Positions 8,865 to 17,400 of a stretch of DNA of 64,000 nt are shown piece by piece. Made by a program: the position numbers and the translations under genes. The notes under the pieces were generated by a model that was given only the letters and a program-made list of their open reading frames with translations, searched no databases and had not been told where the DNA came from. The first letter of the stretch is position 1. Every line of letters begins with the position of its first letter. The DNA is from an uncultured Sterolibacterium sp. (GTDB lineage Bacteria > Pseudomonadota > Gammaproteobacteria > Burkholderiales > Rhodocyclaceae): NCBI GenBank assembly GCA_903904605.1, contig CAIVDC010000001.1, positions 62,001-126,000 on the forward strand, in the 5' to 3' direction.

Positions 8865-9419
8865 ATGCTTGCCACCCCTGAAAACCTCACGACCGCCAAT
8901 AAGGCCAATGTCGAAACCTTTCTGACCCTGGCCAACACCGCCTTCGCCAGCGCCGAGCGCCTTGCCGCGCTGAATCTGAATACCGCCCGCGCTTTCCTCG
9001 AGGACGGCATGGCCAATGCCAAGGCCCTGCTCGGTGTCAAGGACATCCAGCAACTGGTCAGCCTGCAATCCACCCTGGCCCAGCCTTCGGTCGAGAAGTT
9101 CGTCGCCTATTCGCGCAGCGTCTACGAGATTGCCACCCAGACCCAGGAAGAAGTGTCGAAGATCGCCGAGTCGCAGTTCGCAGAAGTGAACAAGACGGTC
9201 ACCTCCGCCCTTGACAAGGCCGCCAAGAACGCCCCGGCCGGCTCCGACGTCGCCGTCGCTGCCGTCAAGTCCGCCATCGCCGCCGCCAACTCCGCCTACG
9301 ACAGCATGAGCAAGGCGGCCAAGCAGGTCGCGGAGATCGCCGAAGCCAATATCAGCGCCGCCACCAACGCCACCGTCAAGGCCGCCGGCTCCGCTGCGAA
9401 AGCCAAGAAGGCTGCCTAA
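8865..9419 (+). CDS. phaP: Phasin, PHA granule-associated protein
   Basis: 184 aa, start preceded by AAGGAGA (8853-8859). The sequence is almost entirely amphipathic helix and rich in Ala, Lys and Glu. It matches the Phasin_2 family of betaproteobacteria: FLTLANTAFASAERLAALNLNTARAFLED near the N-terminus, a central VEKFVAYSRSVYEIATQTQEEVSKI, and an Ala/Lys-rich tail ending KAKKAA. Phasins coat polyhydroxyalkanoate granules and control their number and size. The gene is monocistronic: a consensus promoter with flanking repeats lies upstream and a strong terminator downstream. No PHA synthase gene is in the window. Confidence 0.88.
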   Translation: MLATPENLTTANKANVETFLTLANTAFASAERLAALNLNTARAFLEDGMANAKALLGVKDIQQLVSLQSTLAQPSVEKFVAYSRSVYEIATQTQEEVSKIAESQFAEVNKTVTSALDKAAKNAPAGSDVAVAAVKSAIAAANSAYDSMSKAAKQVAEIAEANISAATNATVKAAGSAAKAKKAA

Positions 9420-9464
9420 GCGTCCGAGTTGTAAAGCCCGATCAGGGCCGAGTTCCGTTTCACC

Positions 9465-9489
9465 AAACCCCGGCTCACCGCCGGGGTTT
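9465..9489 (+). terminator. Rho-independent terminator of the phasin gene
   Basis: A perfect 10-bp stem (AAACCCCGGC, 9465-9474, with GCCGGGGTTT, 9480-9489) and a 5-base loop lie 45 bases after the phasin stop, followed by a short T-rich stretch. The A-rich flank on the other side would let it act for the opposite strand too, where fccB ends at 9517. Confidence 0.8.
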
Positions 9490-9516
9490 GTATTTCTGCA
9501 AGTCGCGGAAACCGCC

Positions 9517-10809
9517 TCAGGTGGACATTTCGCTCATGACGTTCTGCATCCAACTCCTGGCGTAACTCGCCTCGATCTCGTTCAGGTCGGGCGACAGGCC
9601 GCCTGCATTCGGCACGGCAATCGTCTTGCCTTCCTTCTCGATGTAGATGCCGGAAACGGACACCGCTTCCTTGTCGGTAATGTAGCTGTAGCAGACATTG
9701 ACGTGCGAGGGTGCAATCAACTCCTTGCCGTTCAAAGTCTGCGCGATGTTCAGCGCGCAGACTTTTGCCTCGGAGTTGGCCGCATAGGTCGACTTGGGCA
9801 GGGCCCCGGCGAAGCAGGCATCGCCGATGACGTGAATATCCTTGACCTGGGTCGACTCGAAGCTGACCTGATCGACAGAGCACCACTTCTTGTCAGGGCC
9901 TACGACGCTGGCCTTCTGGGCGATGATCCCGGCGCGTTGCGGCGGAATGACGTTGATGACGTCTCCCTTGAGCAGTTCTGTGCCGTTGTCCACAGCCATG
10001 GCCTTGGCGTCGACCTTGGTCAGTTTGCTGTTGCCATGGTAGGCGATCATGCCTTTCGTTGAGTCCTTGTCATCGTAGCCGTAGTACTTCGTCCAACCCT
10101 TCCTGAATAACCCCGCCTTGGCGACGATATTTTCGTTGGCGTCCCAGACGATGATCTTCGACTTGGGCTTGTGTCGTTTCAGATAGAGCGCAATCATGTT
10201 GATCCGCTCATAAGGGCCGGGCGGGCAGCGGAAGGGCGCCTGCGGGATGGTGACCACCACTACGCCGCCGTCCATCATATCCATCAGTTGTCTCTTCAGC
10301 AGCAAGGTTTGCGGACCGGCCTTCCACGCGTGCGGCATGATTTCCGGCGTCGTAGCCGGGTTGTAGCCTTCGATTTCCTCGAAGCGGTAATCGATTCCGG
10401 GCGACAGCACCAACTTGTCGTAACTGATGGCACCGGCTGAGCAGATGACCTTCTTGGCACCGGCATCGACCGCTGTGACCGTATCGTAGAGCAGCTTGAC
10501 GCCGTGCTTCGCAGCCATCTTGTCGAGCGTGAGGGTGTTTTCCTCGAGCGTGCGGACTCCAGCCAGCACGAGGTTGCTGAGCGGGCAGGCGATGTAGCGC
10601 TTGTCGGACTCGATCAGCAGCACCTCGATGCTCGGATCGGCGATGCGAAGATACTTGGCGACGATCGCGCCGCCCGAACCGCCGCCGACGACGACGACGC
10701 GCCGGCCGGTCCTGGGCAAGATGTCGCTGGCGCTGGAGATGCTGGGCCAGGACATTACGCCGGCACCGGCACCGACCAGTTTGATGAAACTTCTGCGATT
10801 CATGCTCAT
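9517..10809 (-). CDS. fccB: Flavocytochrome c sulfide dehydrogenase, flavoprotein subunit
   Basis: 430 aa. A twin-arginine signal (NRRSFIKLVGAGAG, residues 4-17) sends the folded flavoprotein to the periplasm. The FAD-binding motif VVVGGGSGGAIVAKYL is at about 39-54. Cys75 in IACPLSN matches the position of covalent FAD attachment in the Allochromatium enzyme. Cys195 (PFRCPPGP) and Cys373 (NVCYSY) match the redox-active disulfide. The enzyme oxidises sulfide to sulfane sulfur/polysulfide and passes electrons to the cytochrome subunit encoded upstream. GGAGG precedes the start at 10809; a second in-frame ATG is at 10803. Its neighbours soxYZ and a sulfur transporter strengthen the call. Confidence 0.92.
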   Translation of the reverse strand: MSMNRRSFIKLVGAGAGVMSWPSISSASDILPRTGRRVVVVGGGSGGAIVAKYLRIADPSIEVLLIESDKRYIACPLSNLVLAGVRTLEENTLTLDKMAAKHGVKLLYDTVTAVDAGAKKVICSAGAISYDKLVLSPGIDYRFEEIEGYNPATTPEIMPHAWKAGPQTLLLKRQLMDMMDGGVVVVTIPQAPFRCPPGPYERINMIALYLKRHKPKSKIIVWDANENIVAKAGLFRKGWTKYYGYDDKDSTKGMIAYHGNSKLTKVDAKAMAVDNGTELLKGDVINVIPPQRAGIIAQKASVVGPDKKWCSVDQVSFESTQVKDIHVIGDACFAGALPKSTYAANSEAKVCALNIAQTLNGKELIAPSHVNVCYSYITDKEAVSVSGIYIEKEGKTIAVPNAGGLSPDLNEIEASYARSWMQNVMSEMST

Positions 10810-10828
10810 GTCTGCCTCCTCCGGGCGT

Positions 10829-11410
10829 TCATTGCTGGCTGGCGTAATAATTGATCAAGGCTTCGATGTCGGCCTCGGTCATTTTCGTCAAGGCCTTCGT
10901 CATCATCTCCGGCCCCTTGCGATTGCCGCTGAGGAACTCGGCGATGGCGACATGGAGGTAGTCCTTCCACTGACCCGCCAGCGCGCCATTGGCACCCGAC
11001 TTGCCGCCGTCGGCATGACACATCCTGCAGTTCTTATCGTGAAGTACCTTGCCCTGCCCGGCTTTGCCCGCGTCGAACGGCTGCCGGGCGGCGGCGAATT
11101 TCCTGGCCGCGAAGAAATCGGCCATGGCCTTCAATTCTCCGTCGTTGTATCCCTTGGCCAGGCGACCCATGATGCTCGAAGGTCGTTCGCCGCTCTTGAA
11201 CTGCTTCATCGCTGTATCGAAGTAATTGCTGTCGAGTCCGGCGATGGTCGGATTGCTCAACCCTGCACTGTTTCCATCCGTGCCATGGCAACCGTTGCAG
11301 GTGTTGGACAGCATGGCCGGAGTCGCCGCGGTTGTCGCCAACACCGGCAGCGACGATGCGAGCGCGACACCGCCAGCGAACAGCGCATAGAACCATATCT
11401 TTTCTTTCAT
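10829..11410 (-). CDS. fccA: Diheme cytochrome c subunit of sulfide dehydrogenase
   Basis: 193 aa. A Sec signal peptide (about 1-27) is followed by two c4-type cytochrome domains with heme motifs CNGCH (C38, C41, H42) and CRMCH (C128, C131, H132). Size and duplicated layout match FccA, which accepts electrons from FccB in the periplasm and passes them to the respiratory chain. The chosen ATG at 11410 has AGGAGAC just upstream; the reading frame stays open a further 33 codons, but that part lacks signal-peptide character. It precedes fccB by 19 bp and is divergent from soxY across 304 bp. Confidence 0.88.
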   Translation of the reverse strand: MKEKIWFYALFAGGVALASSLPVLATTAATPAMLSNTCNGCHGTDGNSAGLSNPTIAGLDSNYFDTAMKQFKSGERPSSIMGRLAKGYNDGELKAMADFFAARKFAAARQPFDAGKAGQGKVLHDKNCRMCHADGGKSGANGALAGQWKDYLHVAIAEFLSGNRKGPEMMTKALTKMTEADIEALINYYASQQ

Positions 11411-11714
11411 CTTGTCTCCTCCCGATCCAGGTTGTATTGCAACGAAACCAAGCTCATCCACCGGGCAGCCTGTCATGCCGGCTAGTGACCCTACACGCAG
11501 CAGTGCCATTCAATCATCATTCTTTTTTGACCAAACCAAAATGAATTTAATGCAACGCCATGGGCACCCCTGAGCCGGGTAACCCCTGGGAGAACATTAG
11601 AGAAAATCTATAAATGCGCGGTTAATACGTCAATTACATTTTTCATGTTCAGTCGCGAGACTTACTCCCTACAATGGCGCGAAAATGACCATGTTTATCG
11701 GAGGGGGAAGGCGC
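11411..11714. promoter_or_regulatory. Divergent regulatory region between fccAB and soxYZ
   Basis: This 304-bp gene-free stretch serves both divergent sulfur operons. Its central part (11520-11660) is AT-rich compared with its surroundings. It holds a plausible leftward promoter (listed separately) and a TACAAT (11670-11675) that could be a -10 for soxY, though no good -35 accompanies it. GGAGGGGGAAGG (about 11700-11711) is a strong ribosome binding site for soxY. No clear operator palindrome was found. Confidence 0.5.
11605..11633 (-). promoter_or_regulatory. Possible promoter of fccAB
   Basis: On the minus strand TTGACG (11633-11628) and TAGATT (11610-11605) are separated by exactly 17 bp. 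Transcription would start near 11598 and leave a leader of about 190 bases before fccA. Both hexamers are one or two bases off consensus. Confidence 0.45.
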
Positions 11715-12179
11715 ATGAATGAGTATCGCAGATCGTTTCTGAACCGCTGCAGCCAGACCGGCGCGGTCGCGTTGACCTTCGCCGCTGGCCTGCTCGAACC
11801 GGCGCTGGCGCTGGCCGCCGAATGGAACAAGGCGGCGTTCGACGCAAAGAGCATCGCCGAAGCGCTCAAGCTGAGCGGTGCCGTCGGCGCCTTCGAAAGC
11901 AAGGACTTGGTGCTTAAAGTCGAGGAACATGCCGAGAACGGCGCGGTGGTGCAACTGGAAGTGACCAGCAAGATTCCCGGCACCACCTCCATCGCCATCT
12001 TCGTCGACAAGAATCCTCGCCCCCTGCTCGCCGACATGACTTTCCAGAACGGCGCCGAACCCTACATCTTCCTGGTCACCAAGATGGCCGAGACGTCGCG
12101 CATCCGGGCAGTCGCCCGTGCCGGCGGTAAGACTTATTTCACCACCAGGGAAGTCGCCGTAACCACCAGCGGTTGCTGA
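11715..12179 (+). CDS. soxY: Sulfur carrier protein SoxY with atypical C-terminus
   Basis: 154 aa. It has a twin-arginine signal (YRRSFLNR near residues 4-11, then a hydrophobic stretch to about 35) and an immunoglobulin-like SoxY domain, including VEEHAENGAVVQLEV and TFQNGAEPYIFLVTKMA. SoxYZ is the periplasmic carrier of sulfur intermediates, bound to a cysteine on a flexible C-terminal arm that normally ends GGCGG. Here the protein ends ...TTSGC and the cysteine (C154) is the last residue; the two terminal glycines are absent. The start follows GGAGGGGGAAGG. soxZ follows 18 bp later. No soxAX, soxB or soxCD genes are in the window, which suggests a carrier working with FccAB or the adjacent transporter. 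Confidence 0.88.
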   Translation: MNEYRRSFLNRCSQTGAVALTFAAGLLEPALALAAEWNKAAFDAKSIAEALKLSGAVGAFESKDLVLKVEEHAENGAVVQLEVTSKIPGTTSIAIFVDKNPRPLLADMTFQNGAEPYIFLVTKMAETSRIRAVARAGGKTYFTTREVAVTTSGC

Positions 12180-12197
12180 ACCCCAAGGAGATCTGAA

Positions 12198-12512
12198 ATG
12201 GCTGAAGCAATCAAGATCCGCGCAAAACTGAACGGCGACGTCGCCGAGGTCAAGGCGCGCATGACCCACGTCATGGAAACCGGCCTGCGCAAGGACCCGG
12301 CCTCCGGACAGGTGATTCCCGCGCAGTTCATCAAGCAACTGGTCGCCACGCTGAACGGCAAGATCGTGGTCGATGCGGAATGGGGACCGTCGGTATCCAA
12401 GGATCCCGTCATCGGCTTCCGCGTCAAGGGCGCCAAGGCGGGAGACAAACTGGCCATCAAGGCGACAGACAACAAGGGCGAAATACTGTCCGGCGAAACC
12501 AGCGTCACCTAA
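12198..12512 (+). CDS. soxZ: Sulfur carrier complex subunit SoxZ
   Basis: 104 aa, full family length, without a signal peptide, as expected for a partner co-exported with the Tat substrate SoxY. KIRAKLNGDVAEVKARMTHVMETGLRKD near the N-terminus and GPSVSKDPVIGFRVKG are typical SoxZ segments. An AAGGAG ribosome binding site precedes the ATG. It binds SoxY and shields or presents the carrier arm. It sits between soxY and the YeeE/YedE transporter in what looks like one operon. Confidence 0.92.
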   Translation: MAEAIKIRAKLNGDVAEVKARMTHVMETGLRKDPASGQVIPAQFIKQLVATLNGKIVVDAEWGPSVSKDPVIGFRVKGAKAGDKLAIKATDNKGEILSGETSVT

Positions 12513-12529
12513 GAAGTCCGGAGGAAGAT

Positions 12530-13642
12530 ATGGAGCCCGGACAAATCGCTACAACCGTCGCCTGGTGTGGCGTCGCACTCGGCACGGTGTTCGGCGTCAT
12601 CGCCAACCGCTGCAATTTCTGCACCATGGGGGCAATATCCGACATCGTCAACATGGGCGAATGGGGACGAATGCGCGCTTGGCTGCTGGCCATCGCCGTC
12701 GGCATCCTAGGCACCAACCTGCTCTCCTACGCAGGATTGCTCGATCTTGCCAAGACCAGCTACACCGGTTCCGTCTTTCCCTGGCTCGCCTACATCGTCG
12801 GCGGTGCCTGCTTCGGCATCGGCATGACGCTGGCTTCGGGCTGCGGCAACAAGACCATGGTGCGGATCGGCAGCGGCAACCTGAAGTCCCTGGTGGTGCT
12901 GGTCTTCTTCGGGCTGTCGGCGATGATGACCATGAAGGGCGTGCTCGGCGTGTTCCGCATCAAGGTCCTGCAGGCGCCACTGTTCGTCATGAAGATCGAA
13001 CCGGGGCAGAGCCTGTCGGCTATCCTGGCGAACGCGGGCGGCACCGACCTGAAGACGACGCAACTGGTGACCGCTTGCGTGGTGGCGCTCCTCATCGCCG
13101 TCTGGGTGTTCCGGGATTCCGAGTTCCGTCAGCACTTCGACAACAAGATGGCCGGCGTGCTCATCGGCCTGGTCGTCACCGCCGGCTGGTACGTCACCGG
13201 CCATCTCGGCCTGGCCGAAAATCCCGACACGCTCGAACTCGCCTATTTCGGCACCAATTCCCATCTCGCCGAATCGATGTCCTTCACCGGTCCGACCGCC
13301 TACTTTCTCGAATCCCTGTCCTACTGGTCTGACACTTCAAAGGGCGTGAGCTTCGGCACCGCCACCCTGATTGGCGTCGCCATCGGCTCGTTCATCTATG
13401 CCATGACCAGCAAATCCTTCCGGCTCGAACACTTTTCCTCGTCCGATGACATGCTGCGCCACATCGCCGGCGCCGTGCTGATGGGCTTCGGCGGTGTCAC
13501 CGCCCTGGGCTGCAGCATCGGCCAGGGTCTCAGCGGCGTGTCCACGCTGTCCATCGGATCCTTCCTGGCCCTATTCTCGATCATCGCCGGCGCCGCCGTG
13601 ACCATGAAAATCCAGTACAACATGATGATGAAGGAAGTCTAG
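12530..13642 (+). CDS. YeeE/YedE-family (TsuA-like) sulfur compound transporter
   Basis: 370 aa polytopic membrane protein with around nine or ten helices. It carries the family's conserved cysteine motifs: NRCNFCTMG (C28, C31), ASGCGNKTMVRIGSGNLKS (C105) and ALGCSIGQGLSG (C328). In the characterised member TsuA, conserved cysteines along the pore guide thiosulfate uptake. GGAGGAAG lies just ahead of the ATG. Lying directly behind soxYZ, it may import thiosulfate or receive sulfur delivered by SoxYZ; this is inference. Its TAG overlaps the stop of the convergent gene at a CTAG. Confidence 0.82.
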   Translation: MEPGQIATTVAWCGVALGTVFGVIANRCNFCTMGAISDIVNMGEWGRMRAWLLAIAVGILGTNLLSYAGLLDLAKTSYTGSVFPWLAYIVGGACFGIGMTLASGCGNKTMVRIGSGNLKSLVVLVFFGLSAMMTMKGVLGVFRIKVLQAPLFVMKIEPGQSLSAILANAGGTDLKTTQLVTACVVALLIAVWVFRDSEFRQHFDNKMAGVLIGLVVTAGWYVTGHLGLAENPDTLELAYFGTNSHLAESMSFTGPTAYFLESLSYWSDTSKGVSFGTATLIGVAIGSFIYAMTSKSFRLEHFSSSDDMLRHIAGAVLMGFGGVTALGCSIGQGLSGVSTLSIGSFLALFSIIAGAAVTMKIQYNMMMKEV

Positions 13643-14421
13643 TTCAGTACCCCGGAGTCACTTTCGGGCACGAACGCTTCCCACTGGAAGCCGAGGCGCG
13701 ACACCTCCGCACGCATCGCAACCATCGCGGCGGGCACATGAACGGGATCCCCGCGCACGCCAAGTTCGATATGCCGGCGCACGGCGCCATGGCCAAACGA
13801 AGGCAGGCTGAACACCGACACGCCCGGGTACTGGGTCTCGACACGGCGCATCAAGCCGAGCAAAGCCCCCTCATTCCCTTCCCAGACGATGATCGCCTGT
13901 TCCGCTTCCGGCACGCCATGGAAGCGCTCGCGGTAATAGTTGTCCAGCACCCATTCGAGCATCGGATGGGCCATCTGCGGAAAGCCCGGGAAGAAGTGAT
14001 GATCTCCCAGCGAAAAGCCCGGAATGCGGTTGAAGGGGTTCGGAATGATGCGGCTGCCGGCCGGAAACTCGCCCAATTGCAGACGGTCCCGGGTCACCTC
14101 GGTGCCTGATTCGGCGAAACGTGCGCGGATCTCTGCCTCGGCCTCGGGATGCAGTTGGAGTGGCACGCAGGCCGCGGCGGCGGCCTGCCGGGTATGGTCG
14201 TCTGGCGTGACGCCGATGCCGCCGAAGGAGAAGACCACATCCTGCGTCTTGAAGGAGAGCGCAAGCCTCTCCGCCAAACGGCGGCGGTCGTCGCCAAGGT
14301 AGAGGCTCCAGTCGAGAACAAGGCCGCGAAGCGCGAGGATTTCAATCGTCTTGGAGAAATGCTTGTCCTGCCGTTTGCCGCGGATGATTTCATCGCCGAT
14401 GATGATTGCGCCGAAGCCCAT
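13639..14421 (-). CDS. Molybdopterin-binding domain protein (CinA N-terminal/MoaB-like)
   Basis: 260 aa. The N-terminal 170 residues form a MoCF_biosynth domain as in MoaB/MogA and the first half of CinA: GAIIIGDEIIRGKRQDKHF at the start and the substrate loop VVFSFGGIGVTPDDHTRQA. The CinA amidase half is missing. The C-terminal 90 residues resemble those of stand-alone proteobacterial competence/damage-inducible CinA-like proteins. It may act on a nucleotide-like or molybdopterin substrate, but function is unproven. It lies 10 bp downstream of hrpA in the same direction. Confidence 0.75.
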   Translation of the reverse strand: MGFGAIIIGDEIIRGKRQDKHFSKTIEILALRGLVLDWSLYLGDDRRRLAERLALSFKTQDVVFSFGGIGVTPDDHTRQAAAAACVPLQLHPEAEAEIRARFAESGTEVTRDRLQLGEFPAGSRIIPNPFNRIPGFSLGDHHFFPGFPQMAHPMLEWVLDNYYRERFHGVPEAEQAIIVWEGNEGALLGLMRRVETQYPGVSVFSLPSFGHGAVRRHIELGVRGDPVHVPAAMVAMRAEVSRLGFQWEAFVPESDSGVLN

Positions 14422-14431
14422 GGTCTTCTCC

Positions 14432-17400
14432 TCAATGGTGATGGTCCCGCGACTCCCAGGTTTTCGAGAGCCGCTTCACCGATACCGGCGTCGGCGTACG
14501 CAGTTCCTGGGCGAACAGCGAGACCCGCAGTTCTTCCAGCAGCCAGCGGAATTCTTCCACGAAGGGGTCGATCACACCAGCTTTCTGCCGCGCCGCGCGT
14601 TCTCGCTCGTAAGGTTTGGCGAGCCGGCCCCACTCGGCCATCGCCGCCGCGTCCCGGGCCGGGTCCGAACGCAGTTTTTCCAGGCGCAGCCCCGCAGCCT
14701 TGAGGTAACGCGGGAAGTGCTGCAAGCGTTCGAAGGGCGTGGTCAGGAGGAAGCCCTTCTCGAGCAGCCCGGCGCACTGGCCCGCGACATCGGCCGCGAC
14801 TGCGGGAAAGGCACGGGCAAGCGCGAGCTTCTTCTGCAAGGCTGCATGCTCGCCGAGGATGATCGTGGTGAGCCGCGAAAGTTCCTGCGCCACCAGGGCG
14901 ACACGCCCCTTCGCCGCGGCCAGCCGCTGCTCGAACTCCTCCTGGCTTACCGGCAGAGGCGCCATCATGCAGGTTCGCTCCAGGGTGGCGGCGAGCAACT
15001 GTTCCTGCAACGCCCGCTCGGTAAAAAGACTCCGGAACTGCAGCGCCAGATCGCGCAAGCCGAGACTCTTCTCGACGTATTTCAACTGCTCCTTCATGGC
15101 CAGGGCAAACAAGCGGCGCAGACCGGCGCGATGCTGCATCTGTGCCTTTTCGGGCGTATCGAAGGCGCGCAGGGCGACACTCGAATTCTCGTCGACCAGG
15201 GCCGGAAAACCGACCACTTGGCGCCCGGCGACGGCAATCTCCAGAAGTCCGGGGAGATCGCCGAAGCTCCAGGAAGTCAGCCCGGTGAGCTCGCCCGCCG
15301 AGGCCTCGCCGCCCACCGCTGCCTGCGCGAAGCTCTGCTCGATGCGGCTGCCGAATTTATCGCGCAGTTCCGGGAGGGAACGCGACAATGCCAGCGTGCC
15401 GCCGTGCTCGTCGAGCAGCCGGTAATTCATCGACAGATGCGGCCGCAGTTCGCCGGGGCGGAAGGCATCGAGCGGCAGCTTCATGGCCAGCGTCTCCTCG
15501 GCGGCGCGGGTCAGCGCGCGCACCAGAGGCTCCTCGAGGTCATGCGCGGCAGCGCAGAAATCCGCGGCGAAGGCGTCGAGCGGCATCAAACGGCTTCTGA
15601 CTCTCTGCGGCAGCGTCTTCAGAAGCTGCCTCACCTTCTCCTCGAGCAGGCCCGGCACCAGCCATTCGTAGCGCGTCGCCGAGACTTGGTTGACGCTCAC
15701 CAGAGGCAGTGACAGCGTGATGCCGTCGTCGGCCGCACCCGGGTCATGATGGTAGGAGAGAATCAGCTTCTGACCGTGGAACTCGAGATGGTGCGGGAAG
15801 GCTTCAGTGGTGATGCCGGAAGCCTCGTGACGCATCAACTGTTCGCGCTCGAGGAACAGCAGCCTGGGCTCGGCGCGCTCGGCGTCGCGCCGCCAATGAT
15901 CGAAGGCGGCGATGGTCGTGATGCCCGGCGGAATCTTGGCATCGTAGAAGGCGAAGATCAGTTCCTCGTCGACCAGCACATCGGGGCGGCGCGACTTGTG
16001 TTCGAGCGCCTCGATTTCGGCTATCAGCTTGCGGTTATGCTGGAAAAACTTCGCACGCCGGGCGAAGTCCTCGTGCACCTCTGCGTCAACCAGCGCGCCG
16101 CGGATGAACAGTTCGCGGGCCAACGGCGCATCGCCGGGGCTCTTGCCGAACTGAGTGCGCCGCTTGGCATAGAGCAGGAGGCCATGCAGGGTGGCGCGTT
16201 CCCAGGCCACCACCTGCCCGGAAGACTTCTCCCAGTGAGGCTCATAGACGTGGCGCCGGACCAGATGGGCACCGACCCGTTCCAGCCATTCCGGCTCGAT
16301 CTTGGCCAGGCAGCGCGCGAACAGACGGGAGGTTTCCACCAGTTCGGCGGCCATGATCCAGCGCCCTGCCTTCTTGGCGAGGGTGGAACCGGGGTGAGGA
16401 AAAAACTTGATGCCGTGCGCGCCGAGATAATGCCCCTCGTCCTCGCTCTTCAGGCCGACGTGGCCGAGCAGGCCGGAGAGCAACGCCTGGTGGATGGCCT
16501 CGAACGAAGCCGGCAACTCGTTTTCCTTCCAGCCGTGCTCGGCGCAGACGGCATGGAGCTGGCCGTGGATGTCGCGCCATTCGCGCAGGCGCAGCCAGGA
16601 AATGAAGTTCTGCCGACACCACGACCGCTGCTTGGACTGAGACTCGCGGGTCCACACTTCATCCGCGGCGGCCCAGAGCTTGAGATAGAAAAGAAACTCC
16701 GACTTCTCGTCCTTCCACTTGGCGTGCGCCTGATCGGCGCTGCCCGCCTGCTCCTGAGGTCGGTCTCGGACGTCCTGCACGGACAGGGCGGCGGCGATGA
16801 TCAGAACCTCGCGCAGCGCGCCCTGATCCCTTCCGGCCAGGATCATGCGGCCGATCTTGGGGTCGAGCGGAAGCTTGGCCAACTCGCGACCGACGGTGGT
16901 CAACTGCTTGGCCTCGTCGACCGCACCCAACTCGTCGAGCAGTTGGTAACCGTCGGCAATCATCCGCGGCAGCGGCGGCTGCAGGAAAGGAAAGTTCTCG
17001 ACGCCGCCGAGATTCAGCGACTTCATGCGCAGGATCACCCCGGCCAGCGAGGAACGCAGGATCTCCGGATCCATAAAAGGCGGACGCTTGGCGAAATCCT
17101 CCTCGGCATAGAGGCGGAAACAGATGCCGGCGGAAACGCGTCCGCAACGGCCGGCACGCTGGTTGGCCGCGGCCTGGGCGATCGGCTCCACCTGCAACTG
17201 CTCCACCTTGTTGCGATGCGAGTAGCGCTTGACCCGGGCCAGGCCGGTGTCCACGACATAGCGTATGCCCGGCACGGTCAGCGAGGTCTCGGCGACATTG
17301 GTCGCGAGCACCACGCGCCGGCCCTGGTGCGACTGGAAGACGCGGGCCTGTTCCTGCGCCGACTGGCGCGCGAACAGGGAGAGGATCTCGGTGCCCGGCG

